The notes beneath the pieces are model-generated. The model ran no database searches. It was given only the letters and a program-made list of their open reading frames with translations, and was not told the DNA's origin. From JBFGFX01 sp965232455 (GTDB lineage Bacteria > Pseudomonadota > Gammaproteobacteria > Steroidobacterales > Woeseiaceae), in NCBI GenBank assembly GCA_965232455.1, contig OZ246981.1:4340001-4404000 (forward strand): a stretch of DNA of 64,000 bases, read 5' to 3'. Made by a program: the position numbers and the translations under genes. Shown one piece after another: positions 33,601-41,682 of the stretch. Each line of letters begins with the position of its first letter. The first letter of the stretch is position 1.

Positions 33601-33826
33601 CGGTGGCGCCCAGTTTGCTCGCCCGCGAGCCGAACAGATTCGTGTGGTGCTCGATCGCGGACGGCGTCTTGAGCTGCACGATGTAGGTTTTCCGTATCGG
33701 GCTTTGCGTGCTCGGCAGATTCAGGCCGGCGGCCGATTCCCGCGCGCGCAGAAGGCTCTCGTGCTGCGAATACGCCGCACTTGCCGCTAACAGGCAAGCT
33801 ATTACGATGAAGTTTCCAGCTTTCAC
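30641..33826 (-). CDS. Secreted subtilisin-like serine protease (S8) with PA domain
   Basis: A protein of about 1061 residues, from a GTG at 33826 that opens the signal peptide KAGNFIVIACLLAASAAYSQ. A propeptide (I9) region at about 45-155 includes TYIVQLKTP. The catalytic triad is Asp188 (GVMDSGIVPQHPSL), His291 (GHGTHTATTVAGN) and Ser638 (GTSMSAPHVSG), with oxyanion Asn in SAGNEGP. A protease-associated domain is inserted before the Ser at about residues 460-580. After it come a Fn3-like domain and a C-terminal beta domain. This is the plant-subtilase/C5a-peptidase-like architecture, exported to degrade extracellular protein. A GTG ten codons earlier is an alternative start. Confidence 0.93.
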   Translation of the reverse strand: MKAGNFIVIACLLAASAAYSQHESLLRARESAAGLNLPSTQSPIRKTYIVQLKTPSAIEHHTNLFGSRASKLGATVRAGATFDKNSAETQSYTQKLAQEQDRALSRVGAGAEKVYSYQYSLNGFAARMTEVQAGKMRHLPEVLHVWEDEIRPLVTNHSAEFLGLFDNDRGLRGTLGLDGEDIVIGVMDSGIVPQHPSLEDSRQSGPSACRSSWAESTFLGIWLCRASRNAERELLYEPPEDWNGICQAGEGFTEEDCNNKLIGARYFVDGALASGPIDPGELLSPRDVDGHGTHTATTVAGNKTDASAFGTLLGRVEGIAPRARIATYKACWVRPGTTRAACNTSDLARAIDLAVADGVDVINYSVGNSRRDITAPDDLALMAAAKAGVFTAASAGNEGPGLATIGSPAGAPWVMTVAASSRDGNHALEAMQVNSPASIAGKYAVLEASFTPPLLDVDPLEAELVLVDDGDETLADGGEGTTMDGCETIQNSGEVDGNIAFIQRGGCFFTTKIANAEDAGAIAVVVYSIAGDPIVMTPEDSTEVGIPAVMLGQADGNLFVDEIESGETLEVVLDKSFFLTVDDTGNVMGSFSSRGPAPIPDILKPDITAPGINILAGFSPDVPNSNSGENFAFLTGTSMSAPHVSGVAALLKQAHPDWSPAAIKSALMTSAYQEVNRQDGETPANPFDFGAGHIRPNDAVDPGLVYDTTDDEYDAVACGIDSPAVEQDRCDDLEAAGFSFQAADMNQASISVSSLINERTITRRVTNVGDSADTYLAEIEAPPGVSVAVSPNSLSVGPGQSATFDVTLRYQTGTLDLWRFGSLTWVSNDHSVRSPIAVRPASLIAPEEASSFGGSGSASFPVIFGYNGTYLPRVHGLRLPFIVRDNFVNQDPDKLFEPINDPDSGVTRFLFDVPADQLYLRFALFDTLTDGNDDLDMYVYFCPDGDQSCTEIGNSGGPTSDEEFNILFPGEGTYAVFVHGFEPDNATGGRGAQFDIVAWQIGFADDLGNMTVTAPGTVTSGATVDVTVDWTGLISDTIYLGAISHTTPEGLVGITVINIQN

Positions 33827-34096
33827 GGAGATACTCTTGCCAGGGCCTGTCAACACGCAGTCGTCGGGTCGCGGAGAGCTAAGCTACTGCTCTCGTTGAC
33901 AATTTTCTTAGGAACCCGGTGTAAACCCCGGTTTTGGAACAAGTTACCACAATGCGTGTGACGCTCGCTAGCACACAATCCGCCTGCCGTGGCGGGAGCG
34001 CGCGTATCACGGTGGGTGCGGATTGATCTTTGGTGACGGATTCAGGTCGCGCGTCGTTGCTCTAAATTGACGACAATCATTGTCGAATACGGTGAT

Positions 34097-35020
34097 TCAG
34101 CTTTCGCTCAACCAGTCCCGAGGTCTCAGATAGTCCGTATAAAGAGCCGCCTCCGCCGAACCGGGTTCCGGCCGCCAGTTGTACTCCCAGCGCACCTGCG
34201 GCGGCAGAGACATCAGGATCGATTCGGTGCGTCCGCCGGACTGAAGACCAAAAAGCGTGCCGCGATCGTAGAGTAAATTGAACTCGACGTAGCGGCCGCG
34301 CCGGTACTGTTGAAACTTCTTTTGCGGCTCGCCGTAAGGGTGATCGCGGCGTAACTCGACGATCGGCACGTAGGCCTCGAGAAAGTGGTCGCCAACCGAA
34401 CGCAAGAACTCGAAAGACCGGTCGAATCCGAACTCATTCAGGTCGTCGAAGAACAATCCGCCAACGCCGCGCGTTTCGTTGCGGTGTTTCAGGAAAAAGT
34501 ACTCGTCACACCATTTCTTGAAGCGAGGGTATACGTCGCCGCCGAACTCGTCGCACGCGGCTTTTGCCTGTTCGTGCCAGCGTATGACGTCTTCGTGAAA
34601 CGGGTAATACGGTGTCAGGTCGAAGCCGCCGCCGAACCACCAGACCGGTTCGTCCGCATCATTCTCCGCCACGAAAAAACGTACGTTGGCGTGCGTCGTG
34701 GGCACGTACGGATTTTCGGGGTGAAGTACCAGCGAGACGCCCATTGCCTGGAAGCTGCGACCCGCGAGTTCCGGTCTGTTTTTTGTGGCGGACGGCGGCA
34801 TCTGATCGCCGAATACGTGCGAGAAGCCGACACCCGCCTGTTCGAATACCGCGCCGCCGACCAATACACGGCTCTCACCGCCGCCGCCGCCGGGTCTTTC
34901 CCATTTGTCGTGTCGGAACGTCTGCCGGCCATCCAGCGCTTCGAGCGCCGTTACGATCCTGAGCTGCAGAGCGCGCAAATAGGCTTCGACGTTTTCAGTG
35001 CTTACTTGATTCGCCGTCAT
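34097..35020 (-). CDS. hemF: Oxygen-dependent coproporphyrinogen III oxidase
   Basis: A 307-residue enzyme catalysing the O2-dependent double decarboxylation of coproporphyrinogen III in heme synthesis. Family segments are GGGGESRVLVGGAVFEQAGVGFSHV, VSLVLHPENPYVPTTHANVRFF (conserved His), WWFGGGFDLTPYYP, the HRNETRGVGGLFFDDLNE region, RRGRYVEFNLLYDRGTLFGLQSGGRTESILMSLPP and a closing WRPEPGS. The start overlaps the tsaC stop by four bases, so the genes are translationally coupled. It is last in the topA-tsaC-hemF run and indicates aerobic life. Confidence 0.97.
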   Translation of the reverse strand: MTANQVSTENVEAYLRALQLRIVTALEALDGRQTFRHDKWERPGGGGGESRVLVGGAVFEQAGVGFSHVFGDQMPPSATKNRPELAGRSFQAMGVSLVLHPENPYVPTTHANVRFFVAENDADEPVWWFGGGFDLTPYYPFHEDVIRWHEQAKAACDEFGGDVYPRFKKWCDEYFFLKHRNETRGVGGLFFDDLNEFGFDRSFEFLRSVGDHFLEAYVPIVELRRDHPYGEPQKKFQQYRRGRYVEFNLLYDRGTLFGLQSGGRTESILMSLPPQVRWEYNWRPEPGSAEAALYTDYLRPRDWLSES

Positions 35021-35601
35021 CGTTCCGCCCCTCGAATAACCTGCCCGGACTCGAACACGCGAATCTCGGATGGGCCCGCGGCCGGCCCGCAGTCACCTGG
35101 GACGATGTAGTCTACTAAATCGCGAAACCGGCGGCGAAGCACGTAACGCGTGCGCGCCGGCGCATGACCGGATTCGTTGGCGCTGGTCGAGATCAGCGCG
35201 GAGCCCGCCGCGTCGCAAAGCGCGGCCGCGATCGGGTGCGCGGTGATGCGCACGGCCACGCCGGCGTGTGCGCCGCTTATCCAGTAGGGAAGGCCGGCGA
35301 CCGCGGGCACGACCCAGGTAACCGGGTGTTCGGCGCTCGAGGGCAGCTCGCTGGTTCGTGGATCGATGTCCGCCCATTCGGTAAGTTGCTCGATTCTCGA
35401 GGCGATCAACAGCAGGCCCATCGCCGGATCGCGCTGCTTGATCCTCAATATGCGAGCCACGCCGGTGAGCGAGTCCGGCAAACAGCCGAGACCGTATACG
35501 CCTTCCGTCGGATACGCGACGACGCCGCCGCCGCGCAGAATCCGGCCGGCCTTTTTTAGGGGTTCGGTCAGCAAATTCGAGGTCGCCACCCGGTCCGGCA
35601 T
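35017..35601 (-). CDS. tsaC: Threonylcarbamoyl-AMP synthase
   Basis: A 194-residue YrdC-domain protein. It makes threonylcarbamoyl-adenylate from threonine, bicarbonate and ATP, the first step of t6A tRNA modification. The family features seen are GGGVVAYPTEGVYGLGC, the KQRDPAMGLLLIAS motif (KxRxxxxGL), PVTWVVPA, VAVRITAHPIA and the STSANESGHAPA loop. The length is that of the single-domain TsaC rather than the longer Sua5. It begins one base after the topA stop and overlaps hemF. Confidence 0.95.
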   Translation of the reverse strand: MPDRVATSNLLTEPLKKAGRILRGGGVVAYPTEGVYGLGCLPDSLTGVARILRIKQRDPAMGLLLIASRIEQLTEWADIDPRTSELPSSAEHPVTWVVPAVAGLPYWISGAHAGVAVRITAHPIAAALCDAAGSALISTSANESGHAPARTRYVLRRRFRDLVDYIVPGDCGPAAGPSEIRVFESGQVIRGAER

Positions 35602-35602
35602 G

Positions 35603-38050
35603 TCAGGTCTTTTTTGCCGCCTTTTTCTTGGCTTTTTTCTTTGTCTTTTTCTTCGCCTTCTTTTTCGCCGTTTTTTTCTTGGCCGGCTTTTTCTTGGCGG
35701 CGGCCTTTTTGGCGGGCTCCTTGACGGTTTTCGCTTTTTTCTTACCGCGCTTGCCGCGAACCGGCGCCGCGGCCAACAGTTCTTTACATTCTTCGAGGCT
35801 TAGAGACTTGGGCTCTCGATCCTTGGGTACGCGGGCGTTTTTCGTCTTGTCGGTGATGTAGGGACCGTAACGTCCGTTCAACACCTGAATACCCTCGTCC
35901 TCGAAGTCCTGGATGATCCTGTTGGCGTCTTCGATTTTCTTGGCTTCGATGAGTTCCAGCGCACGCGGTAACTCGACCGTGTAGGGATCGTCCTCGCGCA
36001 TCGAGACGTACTTGTCGCCGTAACGAATGTACGGGCCGAAGCGGCCAATGCTGGCGGAAACGGGCAGGCCGTCGGCCGTCTCACCGAGTTTTCGCGGCAA
36101 TTTGAAAAGCTCGAGCGCGTCTTCCAGCGTGATGTCGTTCATTTTCTGGCCGGGCCTCAAGCCCGCGAATTTCGGCTTTTCTTCGTCGTCTTTCGTGCCG
36201 ATCTGCACAAACGGTCCGTAACGACCCATGCGAACCGTCATGGGTTTGCCGGATTTCGGATGAACGCCGAGTTCGCGCGCCATGGCAACCTGTTCGCGCG
36301 TCACGCTCTCCTCTTTCTCCTCGACCAGGTCCGAAAACGGTTTCCAGAAGTCTTCCAGCAATGGAACGAGCTGTTTGTCGCCGAGGGAAACCGCGTCGAG
36401 ATCGTCTTCGAGCCGGGCCGTGAAGTCGTAATCGACGTATTGCGTAAAATGCTCGGTCAGGAACCCGTTCACGATTCTCGCGATGTCCGTCGGATGAAAT
36501 CGTTTGCCCTCCATCTCCACGTATTCGCGGTTTTTGAGTGTTGCGATGATGCTGGCGTAGGTTGACGGTCTACCTATTCCGTATTCCTCGAGGGTCTTGA
36601 CGAGGCTGGCTTCGGTGAATCGCGGCGGCGGCTCGGTGAAGTGCTGTTCGGGCCGCAGCTCGTCCAGAGATACGACGTCACCCTCGGCGATTTCGGGCAG
36701 CAGGCGGTCGCCGTCGTCCGTGGTGGCGTCGTCCTGGCCTTCCTTGTAAACCGCCATGAATCCGGGCTCTACCAGGACCGATCCGTTGGCGCGCATCCGA
36801 TGCCCGTCCTCGGTGTCGGGACCCGCCGAAAACTCCAGCGTGACGGTATCGAACACCGCCGGAACCATCTGACAGGCCATCGTGCGCTGCCAGATCAGGG
36901 TGTACAGTTTGAGCTGGTCGGCGTCGTCGATTTGATCGGCGAGCGATTCGGGCGTGCGCGCGACGGAGGTCGGCCGGACCGCTTCATGGGCTTCCTGTGC
37001 ATTCTTTGCTTTGGTTTTGAATTCACGCGCCGATTCGGGCACGTTTTCCGCGCCGTACCGCTCCGCGATGGTTTCGCGAATTTCTTCGAGCGCGGACTGC
37101 GCCAGCGTCACCGAGTCGGTGCGCATGTAGCTGATAAGGCCCACGTTACCCTCGCCCGGCAGCTCGATGCCCTCGTACAATCGCTGCGCGGTCCGCATGG
37201 TGCGCTGCGTATTGAAACCAAGCTTGCGCGAGGCTTCCTGCTGCAGCGTGGACGTCGTAAACGGCGCGGCGGGATTCCGCCGACGCTGCTTCTTTTCTAC
37301 CTTGACGGTCGTGAGCTCACCTTGTGCGGCGTCGAGCAGCGTTTTCTCTACGTCGCGCGCCGACGCTTCGTCCTCGAAGCTGAATTGCTCGACCTTCTGG
37401 CCTTTGTACTTGACGAGCCGGGAGACGAACGGCTGTTTGTCCTTGCTGACGTCCGCTTCGATGGTCCAGTATTCGCGCGCCTTGAATTTTTCGATTTCGA
37501 GTTCGCGCTCAACGATCATGCGTAATGCGGGGCTTTGTACACGGCCGGCTGACAGACCGCGCTGCACTTTCTTCCACAGCAGCGGCGACAGGTTGAAGCC
37601 GACAAGATAGTCGAGCGCGCGACGCGCCTGTTGAGCGGTTACCAGTTCACTCGAAATGCCGCGTGGGTTTTCGATTGCGTCGCGAACGGCGTCCTTCGTG
37701 ATTTCGTAAAAGACAACGCGGTGCACCGGCTTTTCGTCGAGCGCGTCGCGTTCTTTTAGCAGTTCGATCAGATGCCAGGAGATCGCCTCGCCCTCACGAT
37801 CCGGGTCAGTTGCCAGGTACAGGGCGTCTGCCTTTGAGAGCGCTTTGACGATGGCTTTTACGTGTTTTTCGTTCCGCTCGATGAGCTGGTACTTCATCTC
37901 GAAGTTCTGCGCCGGATCGACGGCGCCTTCCTTGGGTACCAGATCCCGGACGTGACCGTATGACGCCATTACGTCAAAGTTTTTGCCCAGATACTTGCCG
38001 ATGGTCTTGGCTTTTGCCGGCGACTCAACAATGACTAGGTTGCGTGACAT
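35603..38050 (-). CDS. topA: DNA topoisomerase I, lysine-rich-tail type
   Basis: An 815-residue type IA topoisomerase that relaxes negative supercoils. The TOPRIM domain spans about residues 1-140 (VIVESPAKAKTIGKYLG, ATDPDREGEAISWHL), and the active Tyr308 lies in VGLISYMRTDS. Instead of the C-terminal zinc ribbons of E. coli TopA, the tail has three topoisomerase C-terminal repeats with GRYGPFVQIG, GRFGPYIRYG and GRYGPYITDK. It ends in about 50 residues made mostly of Lys and Ala. That tail resembles those of actinobacteria, alphaproteobacteria and xanthomonads and likely replaces the fingers in DNA or RNA polymerase contact. GGAG supports the ATG at 38050. Confidence 0.97.
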   Translation of the reverse strand: MSRNLVIVESPAKAKTIGKYLGKNFDVMASYGHVRDLVPKEGAVDPAQNFEMKYQLIERNEKHVKAIVKALSKADALYLATDPDREGEAISWHLIELLKERDALDEKPVHRVVFYEITKDAVRDAIENPRGISSELVTAQQARRALDYLVGFNLSPLLWKKVQRGLSAGRVQSPALRMIVERELEIEKFKAREYWTIEADVSKDKQPFVSRLVKYKGQKVEQFSFEDEASARDVEKTLLDAAQGELTTVKVEKKQRRRNPAAPFTTSTLQQEASRKLGFNTQRTMRTAQRLYEGIELPGEGNVGLISYMRTDSVTLAQSALEEIRETIAERYGAENVPESAREFKTKAKNAQEAHEAVRPTSVARTPESLADQIDDADQLKLYTLIWQRTMACQMVPAVFDTVTLEFSAGPDTEDGHRMRANGSVLVEPGFMAVYKEGQDDATTDDGDRLLPEIAEGDVVSLDELRPEQHFTEPPPRFTEASLVKTLEEYGIGRPSTYASIIATLKNREYVEMEGKRFHPTDIARIVNGFLTEHFTQYVDYDFTARLEDDLDAVSLGDKQLVPLLEDFWKPFSDLVEEKEESVTREQVAMARELGVHPKSGKPMTVRMGRYGPFVQIGTKDDEEKPKFAGLRPGQKMNDITLEDALELFKLPRKLGETADGLPVSASIGRFGPYIRYGDKYVSMREDDPYTVELPRALELIEAKKIEDANRIIQDFEDEGIQVLNGRYGPYITDKTKNARVPKDREPKSLSLEECKELLAAAPVRGKRGKKKAKTVKEPAKKAAAKKKPAKKKTAKKKAKKKTKKKAKKKAAKKT

Positions 38051-38070
38051 CCCCACTCCGTATTCACTAG

Positions 38071-38099
38071 AACGAAAAACCGCGATCTTCGCCGCGGTT
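38071..38099 (-). terminator. Rho-independent terminator between smg and topA
   Basis: On the minus strand AACCGCG (38099-38093) pairs with CGCGGTT (38084-38078) around an 8-base loop, followed by a short T-tract and then CG. It sits 84 bases after smg and 21 bases before the topA start, so it should end the dprA-smg transcript or attenuate read-through into topA. Confidence 0.75.
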
Positions 38100-38182
38100 C
38101 AGATACCTTCTTGATCGCTGGGTGTCAAGAAATTTTGTTGGCGGGGGCTCCCGGCGAGCGCCGGGGCTCGCTATGGATTGAC

Positions 38183-38659
38183 TCAGTGCAGCGCGGCCTG
38201 TTCTTCCTCGAAAACCAGGTCTTCCATGCGCGCGTAGGCGAGTTCCTGTCCCGGCTGACTGAAAAGAACCATCAAAACGACCCATTTGATCTGTTCGACG
38301 TCAATGTCCGGCGTTTCCAGCGCGAGCAGGCGGTCGATCAACAATTCGCGCTGCGGCGGCGTGAGGATTCCGATTTGCTCCAAATAGACGATAAAACCGC
38401 GGCAGTTGGTATCCAGGCGGTCGAGCTCAAGGTCGTTATAGACCCGGGTGCCGTGCTCGGTCTGTGGATTGAAGATGCGCTCGCTGTGATTCTCGGCCAG
38501 GCCGTCAAGCCAGTCGAGCGCACGGTCGATTTCGGTATCGCCGAATCCGGCCTTTATCAGTTCACCGCGGAGTTCATTCTGATCCGGTTCCGGATCTTCG
38601 TCGGCGTCGATATAGGTCTCGAACAAGTACATCAGGACGTCGAATACGCCTTCTTTCAT
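38183..38659 (-). CDS. smg: Smg / DUF494-family protein
   Basis: A 158-residue small acidic protein of the Smg (DUF494) family, which nearly always lies beside dprA in gammaproteobacteria. It opens MKEGVFDVLMYLFETYIDAD and contains RALDWLDGL, NPQTEHGTRVYNDLELDRLDTNCRGFIVYLEQIGIL and REYVIDRLLAL-like REL-LIDRLLALE. It is helical, and its molecular function is not established. It follows dprA by 15 bases and is followed by an intrinsic terminator. Confidence 0.93.
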   Translation of the reverse strand: MKEGVFDVLMYLFETYIDADEDPEPDQNELRGELIKAGFGDTEIDRALDWLDGLAENHSERIFNPQTEHGTRVYNDLELDRLDTNCRGFIVYLEQIGILTPPQRELLIDRLLALETPDIDVEQIKWVVLMVLFSQPGQELAYARMEDLVFEEEQAALH

Positions 38660-38674
38660 GCCTGGAGTGGCTCC

Positions 38675-39589
38675 TTAACAGCCCTTGCCTAACCTGGAGA
38701 ATTTACCGCCCGGTAGCGACTCAACGTCTCCCTCTAGTTCCAGGATCAGAAGCATGGAGGAAACCTGTTCAATCGTCAAACCGGATTTTTGTGCAAGCTC
38801 GTCGGGATTTTGCGGATCGTAGGCAAGTGCATCAAGTAGCTTGAGATAGTCGCCGTCACGCTCGGGTGTCTCGGGCGGGTCCGTGCCCGCCCCACTATTT
38901 TGCATAACATGACCCAGCAACGACGCGAGTTCGTTGAGAATGTCGTCCACGCTCTCGACCAGTCTCGCGCCCTGGCGAATCAGCTGATGACATCCGCGCG
39001 CCATCGGGTTGTGAATCGACCCCGGAATGGCGAAGACTTCGCGCCCCTGATCGCCGGCGAGGCGGGCGGTAATCAGGGAGCCGCTGCGTTTGGCGGCTTC
39101 GACGACCAGGGTGCCGATGCAAAGACCGCTGATGAGTCGGTTGCGTTCGGGAAAATGACCGCGCAGCGGCGGGGTGCCCGCCGGATATTCCGAGATGACC
39201 GCACCGCTGGCGGCGATCGTTTCGGCGAGCGCGCGATTGGCTCGCGGATAAATCTGATCGAGTCCGTGTCCCAACACCGCTACCGTTGGGCCGCCGCCGT
39301 CCAGCGCGCCGCGGTGCGCCGCCGTGTCTATCCCCTGTGCGAGCCCGCTGACGATACAAAACCCGGCCCGGGCCAGGTGACGGGAGAACTGATAGGCGTT
39401 TTCGGCGCCGCCGCGGCTGGGGTTTCGGCTGCCGACGATCGCAATTGCAGGCAGATGCAGGCAGGTTGGGTCGCCGGCGACAAAAAGCGGGTCGGGAGAA
39501 TCGCGCAGTTGCCGCAACAGCGCCGGATAGTCATCGGACGCCGCGTCGAGCCGGTGATGTTCCGCTGTCGCCAGCCGTTCTTTTTCCAC
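38675..39589 (-). CDS. dprA: DNA-processing protein DprA, without N-terminal SAM domain
   Basis: A protein of about 304 residues from a GTG at 39589 with GGGGAC just upstream. The Rossmann-like DprA core is complete: DYPALLRQLRDSPDPLFVAGD, AIVGSRNPSRGGAENAYQFSRHLA, GLAQGIDTAAHRGAL, RNRLISGLCIGTLVVEAAKRSGSLITARLA and FAIPGSIHNPMARGCHQLIRQGA. A winged-helix C-terminus (LAQKSGLTIEQVSSMLLILELEGDV) follows. The N-terminal helical SAM-like domain of most DprA proteins is absent, and an intrinsic terminator lies just upstream, leaving no room for it. DprA loads RecA on incoming ssDNA in natural transformation. Confidence 0.92.
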   Translation of the reverse strand: MEKERLATAEHHRLDAASDDYPALLRQLRDSPDPLFVAGDPTCLHLPAIAIVGSRNPSRGGAENAYQFSRHLARAGFCIVSGLAQGIDTAAHRGALDGGGPTVAVLGHGLDQIYPRANRALAETIAASGAVISEYPAGTPPLRGHFPERNRLISGLCIGTLVVEAAKRSGSLITARLAGDQGREVFAIPGSIHNPMARGCHQLIRQGARLVESVDDILNELASLLGHVMQNSGAGTDPPETPERDGDYLKLLDALAYDPQNPDELAQKSGLTIEQVSSMLLILELEGDVESLPGGKFSRLGKGC

Positions 39590-39624
39590 TTTGTCCCCGG
39601 TTCGTTGGCAGGAAACCGCCGGCA

Positions 39625-39661
39625 CAAAAAAACCGGCGCCCCCGTTCAGAGGGCGCCGGTT
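39625..39661 (-). terminator. Rho-independent terminator of the LysM gene
   Basis: A perfect 11-bp stem (39631-39641 with 39651-39661; AACCGGCGCCC on the plus strand) with a 9-base loop is followed on the minus strand by a run of seven T. It lies 15 bases after the LysM gene stop and immediately upstream of dprA. Confidence 0.93.
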
Positions 39662-39675
39662 CTCGTCGGACGTCC

Positions 39676-40906
39676 TCAGCTGGGGTTGCGTACCGCGTCG
39701 AGCACGTGAATATCGCTGGTCGCTTCCATCACGAGCCCGTAACCAATTCGATCGTATACCTTGAACATCATAACGGTACCGGCTTCCTCATCCGGAAGCT
39801 TGACCTTCTCACCGCCCGATACCCTGGTTTTCGCCAGGAAACCGCCGGCAAACCGATCGCGAACGACTTCACCAGCCTGGTAAACGCTCAAAACGTCGCC
39901 CGGCCCCAATCCGTCGCGCGCGCCGCGATTGATTACGACGATCTGGTACTGACCGATCAGCGATACACCATCTACCACCGATATAATCCGTCCGTCCACG
40001 TCGAAATTTGGAGCCTTCGGAAAGAAATTCAGCGGGATATCGACCGTTTCCGGCACGAGACGGTCCCCCTGCAGGGCTTCCCGGGTACTGCTGGTCAATG
40101 ACACCGTTGCCGGGTCCCCGCCGCGCGACAGCACGCCCTCGGCGATAAAGTCGCCGGCGTAGCCGACCGTTCTGCCGTCGTCCGGGTCAACCAGCTCCTC
40201 GCCGACGTGCACGACGCTGAAGCGCGTGCCGCTGGCAACCGGCTCGTTGCCGCGCACGTAGATGTCGTTTCCCGCCGCCGCCATCAGGTGATCGCCCCGG
40301 GTCGCGAGAATGTAGGGCAGTTGCTCGGCTTGCCCTTTTTCCAGGACCATACCGCGAGACAGAAACGCCGAAACGGCCTCGTACGGGATGCTGGCGACCG
40401 ATTCGGTCAACGGGGTTATCCGGGCCTGGGGCGACAAGCGGTAAGTCGAAGCGCGCACGTTGGTAATGCGCTCCTGTCCGTCGATCATTACGAGTGCGAG
40501 CACGTCGCCGGGGTAAATTAAGGTGTGGATTCTCGACCTGCGGATTGACGTGCCAGACTTCGGGCCAATACCAGGGATCGCGGAGAAAGGTCGACGCGAT
40601 ATCCCAAAGCGTATCGCCCTCCTGCACGGTGTATTGATCGGGGTGGCCTTCGGCCAGGGGAACCCGGCTGGGCGCCGGCTGAGCCTGAGCGAACGTCGCC
40701 GGCTGTGGCCGCATGGATTGCGCGGCGGCATTGGGGTCCAGAGAGCTTGAACCGCTGGGCGTCGAGCTGGTCCTATCTACCGGGGACCGAGTGGGCGGTG
40801 GATCGTCGTTGGCGAACGGGTTCAGCGAACAACCCGTGACGGACAAAAGCAGGGCAACGGCTGTCATCCGGAGGCTTTGAGTCATGCGTTTTTTACGTAG
40901 GAACAT
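39676..40906 (-). pseudogene. LysM-domain lipoprotein, interrupted by a one-base frame change
   Basis: Two overlapping frames together encode a LysM protein of about 409 residues. The first part has a lipobox (SVTGC), a Pro/Ser-rich linker and LysM residues YTVQEGDTLWDIASTFLRDPWYWPEVWHVNPQVENPHL. The second continues exactly where expected with IYPGDVLALVMIDGQERI and then about 265 residues resembling the usual C-terminal domain of dprA-adjacent LysM proteins. One extra base near 40519 breaks the frame, and deleting it restores NPHLIYPGDVL. Such proteins bind peptidoglycan. Its position divergent from def and upstream of dprA is conserved. A sequencing insertion is the likeliest cause. Confidence 0.85.
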
Positions 40907-41131
40907 AATAGACGGGCGCTCCATCATCGTGGTCTAAAGCCTGCGGCAAGCCAAGCGTTGTATAATATGTCGCGTCAACGCCTCGTTAGCTGCCAAACGC
41001 GTCACAATTCCCACCCAAAACGAGGCATGACGACGGGGATTGCAGCCGGCATTGTCCGCTATCTTATTCAATGAAGTCAATAATTTAGGTCCAATATATA
41101 GCAATTCACACGAGTTTGAGCCCTCGACATT

Positions 41132-41653
41132 ATGGCAATCCTTAAAGTACTTGAATTTCCGGATCCGAAGTTGCGTACGCGCGCCGTCCCCGTTGCCCGT
41201 GTGGACGACGGCGTGCGGGGTCTGATCGACGATATGTTCGAGACGATGTACGCGGCGCCGGGCATCGGTTTGGCCGCGACCCAGGTGGACGTCCACCAGC
41301 GCCTGCTGGTCGCGGACGTCAGCAGTGAAAAGAACGACCCCAACGTGCTGGTCAACCCCGAGATCGCCGAGAAGGAAGGGCAGATAATCACCGAAGAAGG
41401 CTGCCTGTCCGTCCCCGGCTTTTATGCGGAAGTCGAGCGTGCCGAACGTATCCGCGTGCGTTTTCTGGACCGCGATGGAAATGCTCGCGAGCAGGAGATG
41501 GACGGCCTGCTTGCCGTTTGCGTACAGCACGAAATGGATCACCTGGACGGCAAGCTTTTTGTCGACTATTTGTCCGAGGCCAAGCGCCAGCGAATTCGCA
41601 AACGACTCATGAAAGACCGCCGGCTGCAGGCGACGCCTGTCGCCGCTCTCTAG
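41132..41653 (+). CDS. def: Peptide deformylase
   Basis: A 173-residue metalloenzyme that removes the formyl group from new proteins. All three signature motifs are present: GIGLAATQV (residues 47-55), EEGCLSVPGF with the metal Cys, and QHEMDHLDGKLF with the two His ligands and catalytic Glu. It is first in the def-fmt-rsmB-DUF4390-ntrY-ntrX run, 225 bases from the divergent LysM gene. A TATAAT hexamer at 40961-40966 lies in the gap but lacks a convincing -35 partner. Confidence 0.97.
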   Translation: MAILKVLEFPDPKLRTRAVPVARVDDGVRGLIDDMFETMYAAPGIGLAATQVDVHQRLLVADVSSEKNDPNVLVNPEIAEKEGQIITEEGCLSVPGFYAEVERAERIRVRFLDRDGNAREQEMDGLLAVCVQHEMDHLDGKLFVDYLSEAKRQRIRKRLMKDRRLQATPVAAL

Positions 41654-41682
41654 TCGTACGTCGCTTCCCGCGCGCGTCTGCC

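Noticed and set aside
40961..40966. TATAAT as the def promoter
   Set aside because: No acceptable -35 hexamer at 16-18 bases upstream, and it lies about 165 bases from the def start; left unassigned.
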